In this document: piece by piece, positions 12,363-24,743 of the stretch
Layout of the letters: each line of letters starts with the position of its first letter
Numbering within the stretch: the stretch's first letter is position 1
Source of the DNA: Botryotinia globosa
Taxonomy: Eukaryota; Ascomycota; Leotiomycetes; Helotiales; Sclerotiniaceae
NCBI GenBank assembly: GCA_014898425.1
Contig: RCSZ01000001.1
Location: 3,906,001-3,970,000 of the forward strand
Direction of reading: 5' to 3'
DNA: 64,000 bases
Notes under the pieces: model-generated
Databases searched by the model: none
What the model saw: the letters and a program-made list of their open reading frames with translations, nothing else
What the model was told of the DNA's origin: nothing
Position numbers and translations under genes: made by a program

Positions 12363-14399
12363 TCACCACGTAACAATAATATCCTTCGTCACACTTTCCC
12401 TCCCCACGCCAATCCGCTGCGAACAAAACATTTGCGCTCTCCTCTTCTCAACTACCACATTCAATCCCGCAATCTTCGCTCTTCGATCCGCGGGAATCAG
12501 TCCTTTTTCATCTCGCCACGGTTCCTCCAGATCTCGAATCCATTTACAGATGAATCCGCCGACGTAACTATCCCATACCCCTTCTCTATATTCTTTACTC
12601 ACAAAAGACATTGCGATTGCCTGGTCTCTCAATATCTTAGAGCGACAATGCGTACCGACTTCGAAGAGCGGCATTAAGATACCCAGATTCGTGTGGTAGG
12701 ATGAGGTGCTGTAATAAGGATGGAGATATGTACAATAAGTAATGATAGTTTGGAAATAATGAGTAAGTTGATCGTATTGAATTTCATCGATGAAAAAGGA
12801 GCCGTGGAGACGAATGGCACTAGCAGCGGCGTGAGTTTTGAGGAGAGCCGCCGTCCGAAATTCTTGCGAGTGGTGAGGAGATGCGAGACATTTTCGAAGA
12901 ATAGATTCAGATGCTTTTTCCCAATGCATCAGATCCGCCAGATAGATATCGCGTTCTCGTAGTATTTCGGGTGGAAAACAGGCCGCAGCTACACGGTCCA
13001 TACAGGGATCCGCAAAGCTACCTTCGACACTGGAATTGGTCAGATTCAGAGATTCTTGAGGCATCGCTGCAGAATCTTCCTCCCCACAAATTTTACCGCA
13101 TGGAAGAGTATCGCGTGATACCGCAGTTGAAGAACGCAAAGCGCGTGGCTCTAGCTGAGTCCATGGATTATTATTTTGGCGTAAATCTGCAGCTCCTTCC
13201 CAATCTTTGGGTGAAAAGGTTGTGGATTGCTCTTGAAAGTCGGTTTCTAAAAGTAGTTTCCTCGCTATATCGATGAAATGAAGGTTCCTTCTCATGATCA
13301 TTTGTAAATACTCGTAAGAATCCTTGATGTTCTGAAAAGTTGGGGCTTGGGCTCCGTGAAGTTGGTATCGATTGAGCTGCTCCTTTATGATAACGTGGTG
13401 AGCCGGTGGGCGGACATCAAGGAAGTGCAAAACTTGTAAATCTAAATCCGTGAAAGCTCTTCGAAGTTCAGGTCCTATGACATTCTCTTTTGTGAATTCG
13501 GTGCCGGCTGCTGATGATTGATAGTAATCGTAAAGCATCATGATACCATTGGTTGCGTGTATAGAAGCGGATGCTTGATGTCCCTGTAGACTTTCGATAC
13601 AAAAAACTATCATACACGCGATCAAAGCTGTTCTTGGACTCCGGCTCACGTTTCCATCAATTGCTTTCTGCATACCTCGTAGACTTTTTCCATACTCTCG
13701 CAAAGCGTATTCAAAATGCTTTTTGGTATCTGATGATTCACCCCCTTGAAGCATCTCCTTGCTATACTTGCTGAATGCACCGAGTGCTACTAAGCCATGT
13801 GCAATATATGGCTCGATTTCACACACCTGAGGAATGATCTCGGACCAAACACTCGTTTGAAGTGGGCCAGCCAATCCTGCTGCAACATTCTCACAAAAGT
13901 GTTTAAAATACCTACCCTCGAGCTCTTCCGTAAATCGAGGTCCAAGGTATAATTCAATTATGGATCCTTGTGCAATATCAGAAATCGTTCCCTTGGGCAA
14001 AATGGGCACAATTTGACGAGAATTTGGTTTGATCTTCTCCGGCTGTTTCGGATATCCACTACATAAAATTCCAAATTTAAAACAGCGGGAGCAGCCGGGT
14101 AATTTTTCGTCGCACTTGATTCTTCTGATTCTTTATATCTGTTAGTTATAATATAACGGCGATGGCAATAATAATCATAAGGCTAGCACCTACTTGCAGT
14201 TTTGACATCCTGTCTTAACCTTGGGTAATCTGGCACGAAACTTGATTTCCTTCCTCTGTAGTGCTAGATTCTTCGATTTATCTACCGCGATCATTCGACG
14301 AATGGGTAAAATCTCACTACTTCGAATAGTCGCATTCTTCTTATCGTCGCTTCTAGGAAAGCGCACGTCGGGTTGTATATTTTTGTTGGTGGTGGTCAT
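12363..14399 (-). CDS. Zn2Cys6 fungal transcription factor
   Basis: Two exons, 14194-14399 and 12363-14130, give 657 residues. The 63-bp intron (14131-14193) has a GTAGGT donor, an ACTAAC branch site and an AAG acceptor, and splits the zinc cluster. After splicing, the cluster near residues 62-90 reads CQNCKIRRIKC then DEKLPGCSRCFKFGILC, the full CX2CX6CX6CX2CX6C pattern that binds two zinc ions and CGG-type DNA half sites. The remainder resembles the fungal-specific regulatory domain found in many C6 factors (helical, with ACMIVFCIESLQGHQASA-like helix). Target genes are not deducible. A long microsatellite-rich region lies upstream of its start, which could make its promoter length variable. 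Confidence 0.88.
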
Positions 14400-14811
14400 C
14401 CTCTCTGAACAGCAAAGTTGTGTAAGACACCAACATGGTGAGAGCTACATGCGCAAGATTTTCGTGGCCTTTTGACGACGCACCAACGAAATTGCAGCAA
14501 AGTGAGGAGAGTTGTGGGAGAAAGGAAGAGAATGAGATCCAAAGGGAAGAATGTTAGTTAAACTAAGGGCGTGTAACGGTTGAAGCAAGAAGGCACTTCG
14601 ACAACATGTTGATCATAGCAATGCTGGCAAATTCTGCGGGGCTACTAAAACTTGGAATCCTCCCCTCCGTATTTATTCTGCACAAGCATGTTCCTTTACA
14701 AAAATGGATACAGACCTGTGAAGATCGCCGGTGGAAGGCCACCAGGCTTGCTCGTGGATTTGTAAGCTTACCTTGGACCTTGGCGACTTTTGAAGTTTTG
14801 GTTGATGATAC

Positions 14812-14924
14812 GAAGAAGAAGAAGAAGGAGGAGGAGAAGGAGGAGAAGAAGGAGAAGAAGGAGAAGGAGAAGGAGAAGGGGAAGAAGAAGGAGGAGAAGG
14901 AGAAGAAGAAGGAGAAGAAGAAGA
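14812..14924 (+). repeat. purine-only GAA/GGA tract
   Basis: About 113 bp made only of A and G on the plus strand, an irregular mix of GAA, GGA and GAAGGA units. Homopurine tracts of this length can form triplex (H-DNA) and commonly vary in length. It lies about 410 bp upstream of the Zn2Cys6 gene start. Confidence 0.9.
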
Positions 14925-15235
14925 TTCTGTCTATCCATTCGGCTGGTGGAAGCGAATCGAGACTTTCCATCAAGACAAACAAACAACAACATCCAAAGTT
15001 CAAAACCGTTTACTTGCAAGGAAAATGATTCGACAATATGAACCTTGATTGAATCCTCGGTACAAAAAAGCAAGAGTGGAAAGAGGTACATACTGGCTCC
15101 TGGTACTGGTACCAGTTTGGTAGTGACTTGACTGGGTTCCTTCCTGACTATGCCAAGTCCCTAGTCCCAAGTAAAATCCTACGAACTAGGAAAAAGGGGG
15201 TGACGTCCTATTGGTAAAGACGGCAATCAAGGGAT

Positions 15236-15262
15236 TTATACCTTATACCTTATACCTTATAA
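15236..15262. repeat. short TATACCT tandem repeat
   Basis: Three to four direct copies of a 7-bp TATACCT unit. Too short to be more than a microsatellite. Confidence 0.7.
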
Positions 15263-15529
15263 TTCTGTCTGCCCCCTTGGTATGAAGGGGGAATTGCTAA
15301 TCTATATACACAACTTTGTGCGTAAGTGGGGTAGAACGTGATATCTCAGGTCACGTTATCAGTCACGTGCTCCAACATTTACAGCTAATGAGTGTCCACA
15401 ATTCTTCTCCTTTGGGAAGTTTGGAAGAATTCTTATTTCTGTCGACATTTCCTCTCTTTCATTCTTCCTTTCCGGAGCCTGGTTGATGTTCATCTCTCTC
15501 CACCAATAACTACCGACATTTCCATTCCA

Positions 15530-15635
15530 TGTATGTATGTATGTATGTATATATGTATATATGTATATATGTATATATATGTATGTATATATATCTGTAT
15601 GTATGTCTGTCTGTATGTATGCATGCATGCATGTG
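15530..15635 (+). repeat. TATG/TATA tetranucleotide microsatellite
   Basis: About 100 bp of TATGTATG, TATATG and later TGCATGCATGCATG units. Its translations (YVCMYVCMY-like, or HIYIYTY on the other strand) explain the spurious open frames here. Confidence 0.85.
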
Positions 15636-16300
15636 TGGGTGGCACATGGGTCGTTCCATTGATGAAAACCAAGCTATCGGTACCTATTCAATACAGTTTT
15701 CGTGCAGCCAGCGCGCAGCCAGAAGATGGACGCGTCACGCTACTCCGCCATCAAGAAAAGCGGATTCGTCCGTCCTCTTGTAGATTGTCATTTTGTGGTA
15801 CTGTATGTGGTACTGTATGTGCATCTGGTCTCGGAATACATACCGCCTGGCCGTACTCTACCACCATCTCTCTTCCAACCCATACAGAAACAACCCAAAC
15901 CCAAACCCTCGTAGTAAACAAGTCACAACAGATATCTCCATATCTCCACATCTCCACATCTCCATGAATTCTCTCATTCAAATCCCAATCCCAATCCCAA
16001 TCCCCATCCTTACCATACCATATATACTCACTCAATCCCCAACCACACCGTCAGTCCTGGCAATAATATAATATAACCATACAGAATAGAAGACGTAACT
16101 AAAGATAGCCCCAATGTGATATAATACATAATATATACCTAGTAAAATTACATACTTTGTAGTTTGTAGTTTGTAATTATAAGTAGGTAGCTGGATGTGG
16201 TGTATGATAGGATATATAATGTATAATGTAAGCTTATAGAATCTGATTGGGTGATGTTGATGTTTCAATGTGTATGGGGATGGATGGATGGATATATTAG

Positions 16301-16415
16301 AGGGAGAGGGAGAGGGAGAGGGAGAGGGAGAGGGAGAGGGAGAGGGAGAGGGAGAGGGAGAGGGAGAGGGAGAGGGAGAGGGAGAGGGAGAGGGAGAGGG
16401 AGAGGGAGAGGGAGG
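16301..16415 (+). repeat. GGGAGA hexanucleotide minisatellite
   Basis: About 19 near-perfect copies of GGGAGA, again homopurine on the plus strand. The high purity suggests recent expansion and likely length polymorphism between strains. Confidence 0.95.
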
Positions 16416-16506
16416 GTTACTGAGCTTAAAGTGAAGGGAGGAGAGTTAAATACGGATTCGATTTGTGAGCTATATTGGGCAGAAGTTAGGATGACCTCGA
16501 GAGCAA

Positions 16507-16626
16507 GATAGAAAGATAGAAAGATAGAAAGATAGAAAGATAGAAAGATAGAAAGATAGAAAGATAGAAAGATAGAAAGATAGAAAGATAGAAAGATAGA
16601 AAGATAGAAAGATAGAAAGATAGAAA
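16507..16626 (+). repeat. GATAGAAA octanucleotide repeat
   Basis: About 15 near-perfect copies of an 8-bp GATAGAAA unit, starting about 90 bp after the GGGAGA array. This tract is also purine-rich with a single T per unit. Confidence 0.95.
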
Positions 16627-17274
16627 AGAGAAAAGGATTTGATACAATATCCATCCAATAGGTATATACCTACACATACATGCACAAACGATTACAGCAA
16701 GCCCCACGACAAATGCATGACATGCATTATTACATTTAAAATCTACAAACCATATATACCTACCTACTTATTAGGTATGCATGGCATAATATCATATCAG
16801 ACTAGCGATCATATCATCGCGCTAGCTATCAATCAAGCATAACAAGCCTTTCTTCCTTCCATCCTTTCACCCGTTTTGTTCATCCACACATCCCATCATC
16901 AAAAGTCATCCTCATGATCAATCTCTCCCATATTCTCCCAGTCCCTCCCAATAAGAATAATAATAACAACATGGAAAGCCTCCGTTTCTTCAAAACCAAA
17001 TTACTACTTCCTTTCATGTGCAACCAGCCAATGATGCTCCGAAATGCAGCTAGAATATTTGCAAAAAGTAAATCTGGGGACTACTCTTGCCTTTCGTCGA
17101 AAATAAGATACTACCACCAAAATATCATTGCGATCTTTTCCACACATTCATTATGATGTGACCCATTTGAGTTTTTTCCCATTGCCAAACGCCACGATGA
17201 AACAAGAGTGCCATAAACAAGATAGGGGTTATGACTTCATGTAATCTGAAGAACGCAAGCTTTACCAGAACCGT

Positions 17275-19772
17275 CTAAACGGGTATAGCTGTTCTGGCTA
17301 ATAATCGAACATTATCTATGAATCCATCAACCAGTTTGAAATAATCATTTGGTTCGCCATGTCTAGCTTTGAGACCTTGATCAGTAACAGCTGCTGCTGA
17401 GAGTTCGATTTCAAGCTCGTGTTCCTTTTCAGTTCGAGATACACCCTATTATGATTAGTTAATATTCTATTGAGGGTAGGTGCATACAAGACTTACATTT
17501 GATACCAAGTTTTGAGTGACTTGAGTGAGGTCCACTTGATAATGCGATTGCCTGTAACTCAAACGATCCTTGTTACGATCTGGTCTTTGAGCTCCATCAC
17601 TTGAAGCAATGAGTTCTTCTACGTTCCCATCAAACTTCATTTCAAAGTTTATACTAATTCGACAATCGAGTGCTTGACTTGGGAAGTAGAGATCTAAATC
17701 TGCTACTCGAGCTTTGATAATCTTGGCCAGAGGTTCACCAGTCTTCTGATCATGTGTAACACGAACTTTAACAGAATAACGTGGGTTAAGTAAAGCCCGT
17801 AGAGCAGGAGGTAAAGTGCTATGCATTGACGAAGGAAGCTCATAAAACTTGTCCGTCTCACGTCGATGTAAGTAGTCAATCTTAACACGCCGTTTTGACT
17901 GACCATTACTTGGCATGCATTCCTGGACTTTTTTATTTAAAAATTCATTCAATCCTCTATGTTGAGCCTATACCCATGTTAGCGGGGCAATGTTACGAGA
18001 TTCGTGTAACGTACCTCTGTCATTGTACTTTTAAAGGCAACAAACTGATTATCCAAGAGTACTGTTTCCGATCGAACTGGCAGACTCAATCTCACATTCG
18101 TCTCTTTACTGACAAGTTGTCCTAACTTTGCTTCAATCTCAATTTCCACACCATGACTGGCTAATTCTCCGGTATCTTCTCGATTAACAACGTGCATGTA
18201 AAGAAAGTCTGCCACTAGTCTCGTTATCTCCGCAGGTGGCTTTGTGCCAGCTATACTCGGCTCCCATGGACCAAGAGGACCATCCCAATCATAATCATTT
18301 CCTGACACAGGTCGAGGAACTGCTGGTGATGGCTGACGCATACCATTGCTTTCTTGCTTGATCAATGTAGCTGGTAGACTTTGCGCGGATGGCTGCGGAG
18401 TGTGTTGTCTTCCGTTGATGTTCTTACGGCCTAGACCCTTTACCCCCTTGGCACTTCGGGCCCATATTGGTGGCTCAGTATAACGAATCTTCTTTCTGGG
18501 TGGTGGTTGTTGAGGAGAAGGAGCAGCGGTAGAGCTAGATCGATGATCGCCGTTCATTTGTGGTCTAACTTCATATTGCTCAATTCGTTGAGGCGCTTCA
18601 AAAGACATTTCCCGATCTTCCAATTTACGTTTGGTAGAATTATTGAATTCTTCCGGCTGCTGCTGAACCATTGAATTTCCTCTCGTCTGACTAGGTAAAC
18701 GCGTTTTAGGGCTAACACTAAGGCTTCTTTCTCTTTCAATCAAAGATCTCTGCTGCGTGGAGCTTGTTGAGGTTCCTTGAGAGTCGTAAGCACTTTGTGG
18801 AGTCGTTGGCATTCGAGGTGGAATCGAAGCGTTCGCTGGCGCAGGAGAGATTTGATTGTATTGAGTACTGTTGAAAGGGTTCGTGGGTACTGCTCGTTGC
18901 TGATAAGGACTAGTCGGTTGTATGAATGCGCCGGATGATTGGCGTTGTGTTTGTAAAGGAGGACCTAGAGGAGTTCCAGGTTGAGATTGTTGAGAGTGGT
19001 GAGATTGTTGCCGTTGATGTTGTATTGGAAATTGATTTTGCGGTAATTGAATTGTGTGTATAGGACTATCTTGAGTGAATTGATTTTGATACTGCTGCTG
19101 CTGACTGTGGGCTGACGCGGGTGTAGAATTCGAAAATGAAGATTGTGATCTTTGATGTGGAAAATAGGGATTATTTGCCCCTGGTAGTCCAATCGGAGGT
19201 GTTTGTGGAACTGGCGATGGCTGGACGTGTGAATTGTATTGTTGTTGTTGTAAATGAGGAGGTGGATTAGACTGCGAACAACTTTCTCTTTGAGGTTGAT
19301 GAAAAGTTGGAGGAGGATATGGATGACGTTGAGCAGGACTTTGGGGATTTTGATGACTTTGATGACTTTGCGGGAACGGGTACGGGTATTGACCACTCCC
19401 GGCAATGCTTATTGAAGAAGTGGAAGTATGTCGATAAGGTGAGGGGGCCGAATAAGAATCTGTTGGAGAACGAATGTCATTCGGAGGAGGAGCTTGAATG
19501 GGAGTAGGAGGAGGCGGACGATTTAGATGAGTTGATTGATAGGTAGTTGGCGATGCATAAGGCCCACCATTTTGTGAACCGTTCTCTTGTGATTGTGAGC
19601 CATGTTTGCCCGGACCTGGCGAGACTTGCGACGAATGACTATAATTCCTGTATATTTGTTGTCCTTGTCCTAAGGGGGGACCCGTCTGAATTGGAGTAAC
19701 TGGTGTCGGCGCATTTTGTTTCGATCGAGCGCCTTCACCATTTTCCGTATTGATGATTGAACGGAGGTCCAT
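17275..19772 (-). CDS. CET1: mRNA-capping enzyme RNA 5'-triphosphatase subunit
   Basis: Three exons, 18015-19772, 17497-17967 and 17275-17445, encode 799 residues; introns are 47 and 51 bp, all phase 0. The first 520 or so residues are a Gln/Pro/Ser-rich disordered region. The C-terminal part is a Cet1-type tunnel triphosphatase, which removes the gamma phosphate from nascent pre-mRNA in the first step of capping in the nucleus. Motif A is EIEIEAKLG (metal-binding Glu alternation), followed by AQHRGLNEFLN, HRRETDKFYELP, RISINFEM, DRLSYRQSHYQVDLTQV, and in the last exon the second Glu-rich metal motif EHELEIEL. The last exon (56 codons) does not show as a separate long frame but is needed for this motif. 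The long Gln-rich N-terminus is common in filamentous fungi. Divergent from RPN2. Confidence 0.93.
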
Positions 19773-21156
19773 ATTTGCGACTCGTTGTCCAGTAGCAGTA
19801 GCAGCACCACCGCCAGATACACCCTGACTGACCCCACGAGCTACTCTCTCAATATCTCTTTCAGATCTTCCACGGGTGGTTCATTTGTTGATGCTGTCGA
19901 ATATCGTCGTACGGTCGGATTGATCTCGTTCTCGAATGGATGGGATAATGAAGTTGGCGCAAAGGATAGGCAGGCGCAAACACATTCGAACAAAGAAAGC
20001 GTATCAGGATGGAAAAAGTTTAGAACTACGCAAACAATAATGGCAAGATTGGCGGGATTGACCACAGTAATATTTGGAGGGGATCTTGACAAGATGGACA
20101 AAAATTGCAATCTAAAGGATTATAAAATTTACAGTAGATATTGAGTACATATTGGAAGGGAGTTTTTGGTGATAAATAATTGAATGTTTTGGGATGATGA
20201 ATAGGGGGTTGGAGGTTTGAAGCACGAGAAATAATAATAATAATGAGTTTGGTGGTTTGGTGGTTTGGTGGTTTGGTGGTTTGGTGGTTTGTGGTTTGTG
20301 GTTTGTGGTCTTTGGTCTTTGGTCTTTGGTCTGGTCTTTGGTCTGGTCTTTGGTCTTTGGTCTGGTCTTTGGTCTTTGGGAATTCACATCTGATGGAACT
20401 ACCTACCTATGTAGCTACAGGATGGGAGGCAGGTAGATAGCAGTATGCCAGTAAGAAGAGGTATTCATATGTGTCTATATCTAGGTCGTATCTAGCTAGG
20501 CACCTCATCAAAGGTGTTACAGCATGATTTGCAGTGAAGAAAGAAATATGTTATATAATACGAATACGGCGACGGCGGATATAATATATCAAGTTTCGAT
20601 GAAGATGATTCAAAGTATATCTTCAAAAGATTGATATTTATACGAATTATAATTCAAAGGATAGCTAGTATTAGCTCCCCGAGCAAGTGTACTTACTTAT
20701 TACTCCGTACTGTTTCCAGTGAATCTATTAAAATACCCGTGGACCTAATAACTTAGAAGTAAGTATCCTCAGCCTTGTCTTCTTCTCAACCTCTCAGCCT
20801 TATCTGAGCCCCGGAATGATTACGTAACCTACCCTACCTACCCTACCTACCTAGTACCTACCTACCTACTCCGTACACTACAATACACTGCCGGCTAATC
20901 CCGTCTTCCCACTAAGCTTAATTCGTAGTTAAAGCTGTTTGATGAGTGTTGACGTGCCAAAAGGTGTGCCTGATGGTTGTAATCGATACGCTTCTATTCA
21001 AGGTTTGTTGTATCCTCTACACAAACTCATCTTCAACTATCAAATCTCTTTCAAGTCCTTCATATTCTTGGAGAGTAATAACTTTCATTAACCTTCTTCT
21101 ATAATTCAACTTTGGCAAATTCAGATCTTTTCCGTGGTCAAGCCATTTAACCAACC
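19773..21156. promoter_or_regulatory. divergent upstream region of CET1 and RPN2
   Basis: About 1.4 kb between two divergent housekeeping genes. It contains a strong minisatellite (20247-20380) and a CTACCTACCTACCTAC-type run near 20830-20865. The open frames here show no recognisable domain. Confidence 0.45.
20247..20380 (+). repeat. GGTTTGGT / GGTCTTT compound minisatellite
   Basis: The tract starts with about six GGTTTGGT units, passes through three GGTTTGT units and ends in GGTCTTT/GGTCTGGTCTTT units. The stepwise change of unit suggests successive rounds of slippage and point change. It lies between CET1 and RPN2. Confidence 0.9.
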
Positions 21157-24100
21157 ATGCCGAGTCTAACTTCAGCCTCTGGTGTCTTGGGTTTCCTCTC
21201 AGATGAAGAACCAGAGCTCAAGATCTTTGCTCTTCAAACGTTAAATGATGATATTGATACCCTATGGACAGAGGTTGCAGGTTCTATTTCTCAAATGTAA
21301 GTCAAATTCAACTCGCCGCAGATAGTCCATCTCAAGATAGCTCCATCACCATGACCAACTCAAGACTAATTTGGCCACTTTTCAGCGAGGCGCTTTACGA
21401 AGATGAATCCTTCCCCGAGCGACGACTAGCTTCCTTGGTGTTGGCAAAGGTCTACTATCATTTACAAGCATACAATGAGAGTATGTCATTTGCTCTCGGA
21501 GCGGGTGATCTCTTCCAACTCGACAATCCTGGCGAATTCGAAGAAACCATCATTTCAAAATGTGTCGACACCTATATCAGTGTATCTGCTCAACACCATG
21601 CTGCACCACAAGAAAAGAAACGGGATAATGCTTTACCCACTCTCGCAACCACTTTCGCAAGTGGGCTCAATGACATCAGCGCTGCTGCTGCTGCGTTGAC
21701 TTCACCCACCACGCCTTTCTCGCAGTCTACTCTCCCATCAAAATCTCTTCTATCACGAGCCTCTACCAATAACATGTTGGAACAACCTGCAGCAGAAGGC
21801 AAGGCTTCGGATTCTACCATCTTACCAGATCGTTCTACTCAGATTGCGCTCCAAAAGATTGTTGAAAGATTATTTGAGAATTGTTTACGCGAAGGGAGAT
21901 ATAGACAAGTGGTAGGAATTGCGGTTGAGGCTAGAAATCTGGAGGTTTTACGAAGAGTCATCAAGCGTGCTAGTGACGACGAAAAGAAGTCAAAATCGAA
22001 GGTGCCCGAAGGTACAGCTGGTCCAACAGAAGAATTGATGGAATATGTCTTGGATATCTGTATGGGTGTCGTACAAGAGAGAGGGCTTCGAACAGAGATA
22101 CTCAGACTGATTTTGGATCTACTGAACGATATACCAACTCCCGATTACTTTGCAATTGCAAAATGTGTTGTTTACCTCAACATCGACGAAGAGGCATCGG
22201 CAATGTTGAAAAAGCTTGTGGTAAGTACACTATCTGGATGAAGCTACAGTGACTTGCCGTATTATTTGGAATAAAGCTGACACTCTTTAGGCTAAGGATG
22301 ATCAAACCTCTACCGCTATCGCATATCAGATCGCTTTCGACTTATACGATAATGGTACTCAAGAATTCCTCGCGAAAGTTATCAAATCTTTGCCCAAGAA
22401 GGCCACCGAGGCGGAGCCATCTGCAGAGGATCGTGAGTAGACTCTACATTCATGCTTGAGTTTTTACTGATTTCTTGAGTAGCAACAGAATCTGATCAGC
22501 TCTTGGGAGAGTTGAACGATCAAGCTGGGGACTCTACCGAAGGTGCTTCGGATGAACAACTCAAGATCTATGACTCGATCCGAAAGATCCTTAATGGTAG
22601 TGAGACCATTCGACTAAACCTTGAATTCTTATACCGTAATAACCACACCGATCTCAGTATTCTCAACAAGGTTCGTGACAGTCTTGAAGGTCGCAACTCC
22701 ATCTTCCACACAGCTGTTACCTTCTGCAATGCGTTCATGAACCACGGCACAACCAACGACAAATTCTTCCGCGACAATCTAGATTGGCTAGGAAAGGCAG
22801 TCAACTGGTCAAAGTTCTCTGCTACTGCTGCTCTTGGTGTTATTCACCGCGGCAATCTTTCACAGGCCAAGAGACTATTGGAACCTTACCTACCCAAACC
22901 CTCGTCAATTACAGGTTCACATTATAGTCAGGGCGGTGCTCTTTATGCTTATGGGTTGATCTATGCCAACCATGGCGCCGATGCCCTCGAGTATTTGAAG
23001 AAGAGCTTCAATGAGACCCAGGAAGAGGTTATCCAGCATGGTGGTGCATTAGGATTGGGTATTGCTGGTATGGCTACAGGTGACCAAAAGATTCTCGAGA
23101 ACTTGCAAAACGTACTTTTAACCGATTCCGCGCTCAATGGCGAGGCTGTTGGTCTTGCGATTGGTCTCATTATGTTGGGAACTGGAAATGAGAAAGTTTT
23201 GCAAGAGATGATCCTCTATGCTCACGAGACTCAACACGAGAAAACTGTTCGAGGTCTTGCTCTCGGTATGGCATTAGTTATGTACGGCAGACAAGAAGGA
23301 GCCGATGATCTCATTAATGGATTATTGAAAGACGCAGACCCATCTCTCCGTTATGGTGGTATCTTGGCTGTAGCTTTGGCATACTGTGGCACCGGAAGCA
23401 ACAAGGCAGTTCGTCAATTACTTCATGTGGCCGTCAGTGATGTGAATGACGATGTTCGTCGTGTTGCCGTCATGAGTTTGGGTTTCATTTTGTTCCGCAA
23501 GCCCGGAAGTGTGCCACGTATGGTCGAACTTTTGTCCGAATCTTACAACCCACATGTTAGATACGGTGCCGCCATGGCCCTTGGTATTTCTTGTGCCGGT
23601 ACCGGTCTTGATGAAGCCATAGATTTGCTTGAGCCTATGATGAAGGACCCTACAGACTTTGTTCGACAGGGTGCCTTGATCTCTCTTGCCATGATCATGG
23701 TTCAACAGAATGAGGCAATGAATCCAAAGGTTACAGAAATTCGCAAGACCTTGAAGAAGGTCGTTGCAGATCGTCATGAAGACGCTATGGCCAAGTTTGG
23801 TTGTGCATTAGCATTGGGTATCATTGATGCTGGAGGACGTAATTGCACAATCGGCTTACAAACTCAAACCGGTAACCTGAACATGGCAGGTATTGTCGGT
23901 ATGGCAGTCTTTACACAATACTGGTACTGGTTCCCATTCACCCATTTCCTCTCCTTGACCTTTACCCCTACATCTATGATCGGTTTGAACAGCGAATTGG
24001 AAATTCCAAGTTTCAAATTCCACAGTGCTACTCGTCCAAGCCTTTTCGACTATCCACCAGAGCAAGAAGTGAAGACTGAGGATGCACCAACTTTGATCGC

Positions 24101-24743
24101 AACTGCCGTGCTATCGACAACCGCTCAAGCAAAACGCAGAGCACAGAAGAAAGAGCGTGCTCAACGACGAGAGAGTATGGATATCGATCAAACTCCTGCC
24201 ACACCAAAACTTCCCTCCTCAGCTGATGATAAGATGGATGTAGATGAGTCATCAAAAGACACTGAAGAGAAGTCTGCCGAGAAGAAGGACGAAGGCGAGA
24301 AAGACACCCCTGGAGAGACCTTGAAGAAGAAACTTGAGAAGGAGAAGGTTGGGTATGAGATTGAAAACATGTCCAGAGTTTTACCATCTCAACTCAAGTT
24401 TGTTAGTTTTCCAGCTGGTCGATACAAGCCAGTCAAGAAACCTACTGGGGGTGTTATTGTAATGATTGATACCCAGCCAGAAGAAGAAAAGGTCTTGATT
24501 GAAGAAAAAGTCAAGAAAGTTAATGTCGAAAAGGCTGCAACGTTTACAACTTTTGGGGACCTACGCAACGAAGCCTTCCACTTGCGTCGTCAAGCCCATG
24601 CTCAAGGAGAAGCAGCAGGTGCATTCTCCGGAGCAGCAGCAGCAGCAGGTGTGTTGACTGCTGTCGATGAAGACGATGAGGGTGACGAGGAAGCTACTGT
24701 GCCCAATGATTTCGAATATTTCTCTGATGGGGAGGAACAGTAA
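21157..24743 (+). CDS. RPN2: 26S proteasome regulatory subunit Rpn2
   Basis: Four exons, 21157-21296, 21386-22220, 22291-22432 and 22483-24743, give 1125 residues. The N-terminus (MPSLTSASGVLGFLSDEEPELK) and a helical region lead into a series of proteasome/cyclosome (PC) repeats, roughly residues 460-800, seen as GGALYAYGLIYANHG, HGGALGLGIAGMATG, RYGGILAVALAYCGTG, RRVAVMSLGFIL and VRYGAAMALGISCAGTG. Rpn2 is the largest base subunit of the 19S particle and a scaffold for ubiquitin receptors and deubiquitinase. A Lys/Glu-rich insert (KRRAQKKERAQRR) and an acidic tail ending DFEYFSDGEEQ are typical. The first exon is short and was placed by the ATG at 21157 plus a GTAAGT donor. Confidence 0.95.

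Larger units (their letters stand above)
14400..17274. other. gene-poor, satellite-rich intergenic region
   Basis: About 2.9 kb upstream of the Zn2Cys6 gene and downstream of the Cet1 gene. It contains five separate simple-repeat tracts, annotated individually. The open frames over it are low-complexity translations of these tracts (Arg-rich, Leu/Pro-rich, FLSFYLSI-type), not genes. The part from 16640 to 17274 shows no gene and may include the Cet1 3' untranslated region. Confidence 0.6.

Noticed and set aside
12056..13276. Plus-strand frames opposite the Zn2Cys6 gene
   Set aside because: Antisense shadows or C/T-rich intergenic sequence; no domains.
14563..15091. Several overlapping frames encoding Arg-, Lys/Glu-, Leu- or Ser/Phe-rich peptides
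   Set aside because: They are translations of the GAA/GGA purine tract in different frames, without domains or supporting splice sites.
15359..16707. Frames with YVCMYVCMY, GRGRGRG, LPLPLP or FLSFYLSI peptides
   Set aside because: All arise from the TATG, GGGAGA and GATAGAAA arrays.
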